NCBI GenBank assembly: GCA_900766745.1
Contig: CAAFWR010000003.1
Coordinates: 1-19,655 of the forward strand
Source of the DNA: Methanobacteriaceae archaeon
GTDB lineage: Archaea > Methanobacteriota > Methanobacteria > Methanobacteriales > Methanobacteriaceae
Reading direction: 5' to 3'
DNA length: 19,655 nucleotides
In this document: positions 15,292 to 19,655 of the stretch, in pieces
How the letters are laid out: each line of letters begins with the position of its first letter
How positions within the stretch are numbered: the first letter of the stretch is position 1
Notes under the pieces: generated by a model
Seen by the model: the letters and a program-made list of their open reading frames with translations, nothing else
Told to the model about the DNA's origin: nothing
The model's database searches: none
Translations under genes and position numbers: made by a program

Positions 15292-15875
15292 ATGAATTTA
15301 GAGTATATTAAAGAAAATTATATTTTTGAAAAATTAACTGAAGAACATAATTTAGAAGATTTTGATTGTGAATCAGAAGATTTAACAGACTTCTTAAAAA
15401 ATGATGCTTTAAAACAGCAAAAAATGCATCTTAATTTAACACATTTGGTAGTATGTGATGGAGCTATTATTGGTTTTGTATCAATTTTAACTGATGCTGT
15501 AAAATTAAAGATTATAGATGATAAAGAAGCTAAAATTGAAATAATTGAAGAATTAAATATAAGTGGAAATAATTTAATTCCCGCAATTAAATAGGAAGAT
15601 TTGCAATCGATAAAAGATATTCAAATAAAGGATTAGGCCAACATATTTTTAGAAATATATTGTTGAGTATCTTAGATATCTCTGATAATATTGTTGGATT
15701 AAGGTTTATAACCCTAGAAGCCTATGCAAGAACATGTGGTTTTTATGTTGATAAAAATAAATTCAAATATCTTACAAAAAATAATGATATTATTAGAAAT
15801 ATTGAGACTATTAAGCAGATTAATCCAGAAAGAACTATTCCACTTTATATAGATTTAAAGAATATAAAGACTTAA
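15292..15875 (+). pseudogene. GNAT acetyltransferase broken by a frameshift
   Basis: The first part (15292-15594) encodes 100 residues with DFDCESEDLTDFLKNDALKQQ and THLVVCDGAIIGFVSI, the N-terminal half of a GNAT fold similar to the toxin-like GNATs that carry an F-x-C-x-x-x-x-L-x-x-FL segment. It ends at TAG 15592-15594. One frame over, from 15591, the protein continues IGRFAIDKRYSNKGLGQHIF, which holds the acetyl-CoA-binding loop (KGLGQ), and runs to a stop at 15873-15875. One extra A in the AAA run at 15589-15591 would restore a protein of about 194 residues. It is either a genuine pseudogene or a sequence error. A TATA-like AAATTAAATA about 30 bases upstream suggests a leaderless transcript. 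The AtaT/TacT-type toxin link is inference. Confidence 0.8.
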
Positions 15876-15887
15876 TTTAAAAAAGAA

Positions 15888-16034
15888 TTATCTAGAGAAT
15901 AATACTATTCTCTGGTTTCTAATTTCTTTAGCGAATTCTTTTTCTTCTTCTGTTTGTGGCTTTTGCATATCTTTTAAAATTCGAATTGCATTTTCTCCTT
16001 TAACAACTGGTGTTGCCTCGATTGGTCTTGCCAT
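15888..16034 (-). CDS. Small antitoxin-like protein, 48 residues
   Basis: A short gene with a strong ribosome binding site AGGTGAT (16044-16038) just before ATG 16034. The protein begins MARPIEATPVVKGENAIRIL and ends KEIRNQRIVLFSR, a charged, mostly helical product. The pattern (R)PIxxTPVLxGxDAxxFL...(F)xxEhxxxxxh is one I recall from small proteins encoded next to GNAT acetyltransferases in bacteria and archaea, where they look like antitoxins. That association is from memory. Here it is convergent with the broken GNAT, 12 bases apart, rather than upstream and co-directional. A TTTAAACTATAAA promoter-like box on this strand lies near 16064-16077. An 8-base hairpin overlaps its last codons. 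Confidence 0.75.
   Translation of the reverse strand: MARPIEATPVVKGENAIRILKDMQKPQTEEEKEFAKEIRNQRIVLFSR
15894..15913. terminator. Stem-loop between the convergent GNAT and the small gene
   Basis: Perfect arms AGAGAATA (15894-15901) and TATTCTCT (15906-15913) enclose ATAC. It lies just after the GNAT stop and inside the final codons of the 48-codon gene, so it could terminate the + strand transcript. No strong T-run follows, so this is tentative. Confidence 0.4.
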
Positions 16035-16170
16035 TTTATCACCTTATTTTAATAATTCGCCTTTATAGTTTAAATAATTATTGTTTACACGCTTATTCTT
16101 TGATATTGATGTTTTCAAGCACTATTGCTTTGATTTTGAACTATTGCTGTCATTTGATAAATTAGCTAAC

Positions 16171-16545
16171 TTATATCTCAAGGGTAACTTTGTTTCCATC
16201 TTCCAAATCAAGTTCATCTCTTAATTTCATCGGAGCTATAAATTCCAGGTAGTTCTCTTCATGGACTGTTTTTGCAGGAAATACGATAGCTCCTTTGATT
16301 TCATTATTCAAAATAGCTGTTATGTATTTTACAGCTCCAAAATCACCTTCTGGCTTGATGATGTTTTTGCAGTTTTCCTTTATCTCATTTATTTCATCTA
16401 AATAGTCTTCCGGTATTATTACGTTCAGTGTTCCTGGAAATGGTATAAATCCGCATCTTTTGTTAAGGGCATTTTTATAGAAATCCTTTGATAAAAAAAA
16501 CGCTCCTTTTCCAAGACCTGTTGTTACTGTTCCTTCCATTTTCAT
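16171..16545 (-). CDS. ribK: CTP-dependent riboflavin kinase
   Basis: The archaeal enzyme that phosphorylates riboflavin to FMN using CTP rather than ATP. It has 124 residues, matching the DUF120/RibK cradle-loop barrel. Marks are GTVTTGLGKGAFFLS (5-19) for the glycine-rich nucleotide loop, CGFIPFPGTLNVII (31-44) with the Thr and Asn (T39, N41) that bind the metal, and the closing LRDELDLEDGNKVTLEI. It begins four bases after the stop of the amidotransferase-like gene, and the GTGAT formed by that stop serves as its ribosome binding site, so the two are co-transcribed. Its product FMN is the ligand of the riboswitch in front of ribB. Confidence 0.92.
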   Translation of the reverse strand: MKMEGTVTTGLGKGAFFLSKDFYKNALNKRCGFIPFPGTLNVIIPEDYLDEINEIKENCKNIIKPEGDFGAVKYITAILNNEIKGAIVFPAKTVHEENYLEFIAPMKLRDELDLEDGNKVTLEI

Positions 16546-16549
16546 CTTA

Positions 16550-18025
16550 TCACATTATTCTTGATTTTATCTCGTCAATCTCTAAATATCTGTCAAATTC
16601 AATTTCTTCTGCCATATCTATTATTTTATCTATATCTAAATACTTTTCTACAGTTTCAAGAGCTGCCTGTGAGAATAAATCGTATCTTATTTCGATTTCA
16701 GGTGTGCTTCCTCTTTTTGGCATTTTAAACTTTCCTACTGAAAACACTTCATCGATATTTGAGTTAGTTTTAATGAATGTCTTTGCATTTTCAAAGATTT
16801 CCTGGTTGTATACCTTATTTAGAATAGCTCCCTTTACCTTTACTCCAAGCTTTTTAAGCATCTTATCATGTGACGTTATGTTGATAGCTGAAGTTTCTAT
16901 TCCTCCTTTGTTGACGCCGCTTACAAGTAGCACCGGTATATTTGCAGCTGCAGCTATTTCACCTGCTGAGTATGGTGTCTTTTCATTTAGAAGTCCTGTA
17001 AAGGTGCCCATAACCCCTTCTATAAGCACTATGTCGTAATCCCTGGATTTTGGAATTCCGTCTTTCAAGTCGCACCAGCCAAGGTCTCCTATCTTTATGC
17101 AGCTGTACTCTTCCATCTTTCCTTTTGTAAGGTAAAGTCCTGGTATAATGTCTCTTGCATCTGAACCTACCTTTAGAAGCCCTACCTTGTATCCCCGTCT
17201 TCTTATAGCTCCTGCAAGACCTGTCTGGATAAACGTTTTTCCGCTTTCGGATCCGTCGCTAGCTATCATCAAAAATCTTGGAGATTTGGTATTTTTAGCA
17301 CTTCCAACTTCAATTCCTGTTTTAATTCCGATTTCCTTGTTTAATTTCTCTTTATATTCCCTGTTTCTTTTGTATATGTTTTCAGTAGCTGTTTCATCTA
17401 TGTCCATATATTTGAGGAGGTTTTCCACTATCTTGGGGTTTTCATCGAGAATGTTGTGAATCATCGTGCCGATAACGTTTCCCTCATCGTTTACAGCTCC
17501 TGAAAGAATGGTTCTCTCTACATTGCTGTAGTTCGCCCTTTGAATAGTTGAGTAGAAAAGGGGTTTTGCCTTACCTTCTATCTTTCCGTAGGTATGTGTG
17601 TGAAATCCTGTAACCTCCTCTACCCCATCTACGATAAATGAGTTGTCACAAGCTTTAGCTATTACCCGGTCACTACTTACAAGTGGTGAGAATTCAACGT
17701 CAATAAGACCTAGCCCTTCCTTTATTATTGGTGTTTCAGAGTTACGCCCTATGTCAATCTGGTTTGAAAGTAGCTGAAAGCCTGCGCATATTCCAATGAC
17801 AGGCTTTCCGTCACGAGCCATAAGTCTTATCTCTTTTTTTAGGCTGTCGCCGTAGTCTGCTGATTCGATTATGGTACCTCCGGGAATTATAAGACATTCT
17901 AGTTCCTTATGTGCTTCAACTCCATTAACAAGGCCTTCTGAATTTACAAAGTCTGTTGGAAGATTTCCGAAATCTTCAAACCCAGGAACAGCTCCTTTCA
18001 GATATGTTATTCCTATTTTAGTCAT
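16550..18025 (-). CDS. Permuted CobQ/CobB-like amidotransferase with N-terminal GATase and C-terminal DTBS-fold domains
   Basis: Two domains are clear. The N-terminal half is a type 1 glutamine amidotransferase of the CobQ kind: LIIPGG, the nucleophile Cys80 in GICAGFQLLS, and His190 in GTMIHNILDENP. The C-terminal half is a dethiobiotin-synthetase/CobB-type P-loop domain with SDGSESGKT (256-264), IEGVMGTF and LVSGVNKGG. CobB and CobQ carry these domains in the opposite order. It presumably amidates a carboxylate using ATP and glutamine, but the substrate is unknown; a corrinoid, F430 precursor or other cofactor are possibilities. Numbering is from ATG 18025 (MTKIGITYLKG); ATG 18043 would add MNAVVR. 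It lies directly upstream of ribK in one operon, behind a promoter that contains an origin-box sequence. Confidence 0.85.
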   Translation of the reverse strand: MTKIGITYLKGAVPGFEDFGNLPTDFVNSEGLVNGVEAHKELECLIIPGGTIIESADYGDSLKKEIRLMARDGKPVIGICAGFQLLSNQIDIGRNSETPIIKEGLGLIDVEFSPLVSSDRVIAKACDNSFIVDGVEEVTGFHTHTYGKIEGKAKPLFYSTIQRANYSNVERTILSGAVNDEGNVIGTMIHNILDENPKIVENLLKYMDIDETATENIYKRNREYKEKLNKEIGIKTGIEVGSAKNTKSPRFLMIASDGSESGKTFIQTGLAGAIRRRGYKVGLLKVGSDARDIIPGLYLTKGKMEEYSCIKIGDLGWCDLKDGIPKSRDYDIVLIEGVMGTFTGLLNEKTPYSAGEIAAAANIPVLLVSGVNKGGIETSAINITSHDKMLKKLGVKVKGAILNKVYNQEIFENAKTFIKTNSNIDEVFSVGKFKMPKRGSTPEIEIRYDLFSQAALETVEKYLDIDKIIDMAEEIEFDRYLEIDEIKSRIM

Positions 18026-18056
18026 TCTTACCACAGCATTCATAACTCTTTAGACA

Positions 18057-18080
18057 TATATTTCAAGTGTAAAATTTATA
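18057..18080 (-). promoter_or_regulatory. Core promoter of the amidotransferase-ribK operon containing an origin box
   Basis: On the minus strand a TATA-like TTTATAAAT lies at 18080-18072. Directly downstream, TTTACACTTGAAA (18073-18061) is identical to the core of origin boxes 1 and 3, with flank TATATGTC resembling the box 2 flank. The start site about 25 bases after the TATA box would be near 18050, so the box fills the space between TATA and start. Confidence 0.6.
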
Positions 18081-18094
18081 AAAAAAGAAGAAAA

Positions 18095-19465
18095 TTATTG
18101 GGTGTTTTCAAGAACACTCATAGCTTTAATGATTTTCAAGTCATCTAAAGGTTTGGCCTGAATCTGCAAACCGACAGGAATACCATCTACCTCACCGGCT
18201 TTGATACTAGCTGCTGGAATACCTGCAAGGTTAGCTATCACAGTTAAGATATCGTAGGCATACATTTCAAGAGGACTTAACTCTGTTCCGATTTCATGCG
18301 GAAGCTTCGGTACGGTTGGCCCTACAATCAAATCAACGTTTTCAAGCATGGCATTGATTTCAGATCTTATAAGGGACCTTGCCTGCAATGCCTTTTTATA
18401 GAATTTTCCACTGAACTCTTTTTGTGAGATGTATGAACCGATTTCAATTCTTCTTAAAACCTCTTCCCCACAGACATCCTCTATTCTATAACCATAATCC
18501 CTTCCGTCATATTTACGGGTAGCTGAGAAGAATTCAACGTAGTTAATAAGGTAATATGTTGGAAGACAAAGGTCAATATTGTCAAATGACACTTCAACAA
18601 GTTCTGCTCCGGCATCTACAAGTTTCTGTATAGCCTTGTTTACCACCTTATTTATCTCCTCATCAGTTACGTCAACAAACTCCTTACAGACTGCAATTTT
18701 CATTCCTTCAAGGCTGGTTTCATCTAAAACTGATGTAAAGTCAATATTCTTTTCTTTAAGAGAAGTGCATTCTGTTGAATCATAATCTACAAGGGTGTTT
18801 AAAGCTAGTGCAATTCCGCTGACGTCTTTGGATAAAGGACCAATCTGATCAAGACTCATTGACAAGTCAAGAAGTCCTTGTCTTGAAACAAGTCCGTAGG
18901 TAGGTTTAAAACCTGCAACTCCACAGTGTGAAGCAGGATTTCTTATTGAACCTCCAGTGTCTGATCCTATTGAAATGTCACACATTCCACTAGCTATTGC
19001 TGCTGCACTTCCTCCACTTGAACCTCCAGGAATTCTGCCGGGAGCTGCAGGGTTTTGCACAGGACCGAAATAAGATGTTTCTGTTGAGCTTCCAGCTGCA
19101 AACTCGTCCATGTTGTTAATGCCTATAATGATTCCGTCTTCCCTGATTATGTTTTCGACAACAGTGGCGTTATAGCTTCCAATATAGTTGTCCAATGTTT
19201 TTGATGCAGCAGAGATGATTATGTCCTCAACATTAATATTTGCCTTAATTCCAAATACAAGACCTGCCAAAGCTCCCACTTCTTCTCCATCAGCTATTTT
19301 CCTGTCAATCTCTTCAGCTTGCTCAATAGCCTTTTCATAATTTTTCTCTAGAAAAGCGTTTATGGAGTCATTTTTTTCATCGATTATATGAATAAACTGT
19401 TCCACATTATCTCTAGCAGTCATTTCCTGATTTTTTATGGAGTTTAGTTTTTCAATAACATTCAT
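18095..19465 (-). CDS. gatA: Aspartyl/glutamyl-tRNA amidotransferase subunit A
   Basis: The amidase subunit of GatCAB, which releases ammonia from glutamine to convert Asp-tRNA(Asn), and possibly Glu-tRNA(Gln), to the amide form; archaea use GatDE for Glu-tRNA(Gln). The 456 residues include the amidase signature with the Ser-cisSer-Lys triad: Lys74 (FGIKANINV), Ser149 (GGSSGGS) and Ser173 (SDTGGSIRNPA), each five positions before the usual GatA numbering. Further family segments are GVAGFKPTYGLVSRQG and the late GIPVGLQIQAKP. GatB and GatC are not in the window. The gene ends about 50 bases before the next operon start, and its own upstream region (19466 onward) holds an AAATAGCTAT element and no gene. 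Confidence 0.95.
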   Translation of the reverse strand: MNVIEKLNSIKNQEMTARDNVEQFIHIIDEKNDSINAFLEKNYEKAIEQAEEIDRKIADGEEVGALAGLVFGIKANINVEDIIISAASKTLDNYIGSYNATVVENIIREDGIIIGINNMDEFAAGSSTETSYFGPVQNPAAPGRIPGGSSGGSAAAIASGMCDISIGSDTGGSIRNPASHCGVAGFKPTYGLVSRQGLLDLSMSLDQIGPLSKDVSGIALALNTLVDYDSTECTSLKEKNIDFTSVLDETSLEGMKIAVCKEFVDVTDEEINKVVNKAIQKLVDAGAELVEVSFDNIDLCLPTYYLINYVEFFSATRKYDGRDYGYRIEDVCGEEVLRRIEIGSYISQKEFSGKFYKKALQARSLIRSEINAMLENVDLIVGPTVPKLPHEIGTELSPLEMYAYDILTVIANLAGIPAASIKAGEVDGIPVGLQIQAKPLDDLKIIKAMSVLENTQ

Positions 19466-19655
19466 TAAAACACCCTAAAATATAAATTAGTTATATTATA
19501 TATTTTTTAAAGTTTAAATAGCTATAGGAGTATTTAAGCGGCTCTGTCAAAAATTATAGGGATTTTTAGTTTTTTTGTTGTTAATATCCCAATATCGCAG
19601 TCTTAAAAGGAATCGTTTTAAAATTCCTTTTTTTGATTTCATTCGTCTTTTTATA
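19466..19655. other. Gene-free right edge with hairpin and IS-end-like sequence
   Basis: No gene start is seen. Contents: an AT-rich promoter stretch for gatA (19485-19515), the element AAATAGCTAT at 19516-19525, a GGCTCTGTCAAAAATTAT sequence from 19540 reminiscent of insertion-sequence termini, and a hairpin with arms AAAAGGAAT (19605-19613) and ATTCCTTTT (19623-19631) followed by a T-run, which looks like a terminator on the + strand. Confidence 0.45.
19605..19634 (+). terminator. Hairpin plus T-run near the right edge
   Basis: Nine-base perfect arms AAAAGGAAT and ATTCCTTTT enclose a 9-base loop, and the 3' arm runs into seven T. No + strand gene ends here within the window, so its role is open. 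Confidence 0.4.

Noticed and set aside
15660..15875. Independent 71-codon gene starting with TTG
   Set aside because: It is the C-terminal part of the frameshifted GNAT; the acetyl-CoA loop lies upstream of the TTG in the same frame.
16488..17039. 183-codon open frame on the + strand opposite ribK and the amidotransferase
   Set aside because: It is a shadow of two well-supported genes on the other strand and resembles no family.
1..19655. CRISPR array, rRNA or tRNA genes
   Set aside because: No regularly spaced direct repeats and no recognisable rRNA or tRNA sequence were seen on either strand.

Overview
The window comes from an AT-rich methanogenic archaeon, most likely order Methanobacteriales and probably Methanobrevibacter or a close relative. 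The evidence is a PolD small subunit (DP1), an HMf-type archaeal histone, thiol:fumarate reductase subunit A, cobamide genes of the cbi type, a CTP-dependent archaeal riboflavin kinase, Methanothermobacter-type origin boxes, and a scrap at the left edge resembling Methanobrevibacter adhesin-like repeats. The genus assignment is inference.

Left part (1-5342): a scrap of a possible adhesin-like gene, then polB (DP1), a fuculose-phosphate-type aldolase and a UPF0147 protein on the + strand. A cbiB-cbiG pair for cobamide synthesis follows on the - strand, then a DUF2299-like gene on the + strand.

Origin (about 5352-5545, gene-free to 5872): four copies of an origin recognition box in inverted pairs flank an AT-rich core, immediately before orc1/cdc6 (5873-7030, TTG start). 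This is very probably a chromosomal replication origin with its initiator gene. The PolD small subunit lies 4-5 kb away.

Middle (7044-11147): a compact - strand operon hisG / flavodoxin-like / pyrB, convergent with cdc6, in which pyrB has no standard start codon. The histone gene and an SAH/MTA/5'-deoxyadenosine deaminase follow on the + strand.

Right part (11162-18025) is rich in flavin-related genes, all on the - strand: tfrA (FAD flavoprotein), a divergent Old Yellow Enzyme relative, ribB preceded by a textbook FMN riboswitch and followed by a hairpin/U-tract terminator, and ribK (CTP:riboflavin kinase, which makes FMN) behind a permuted glutamine amidotransferase/dethiobiotin-synthetase-fold protein. 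Between ribB and ribK lie a frameshifted GNAT acetyltransferase (+) and a convergent 48-codon gene (-) that resembles small antitoxin-like partners of such GNATs. gatA (-) closes the window.

Points most worth attention: an FMN riboswitch in an archaeon with a readable expression platform; an isolated, perfect origin-box core inside the predicted core promoter of the amidotransferase-ribK operon, 12.6 kb from the origin; the missing start codon of pyrB; and a twice-repeated palindromic module upstream of tfrA whose AAATAGCTATTT element recurs upstream of the ribB promoter.
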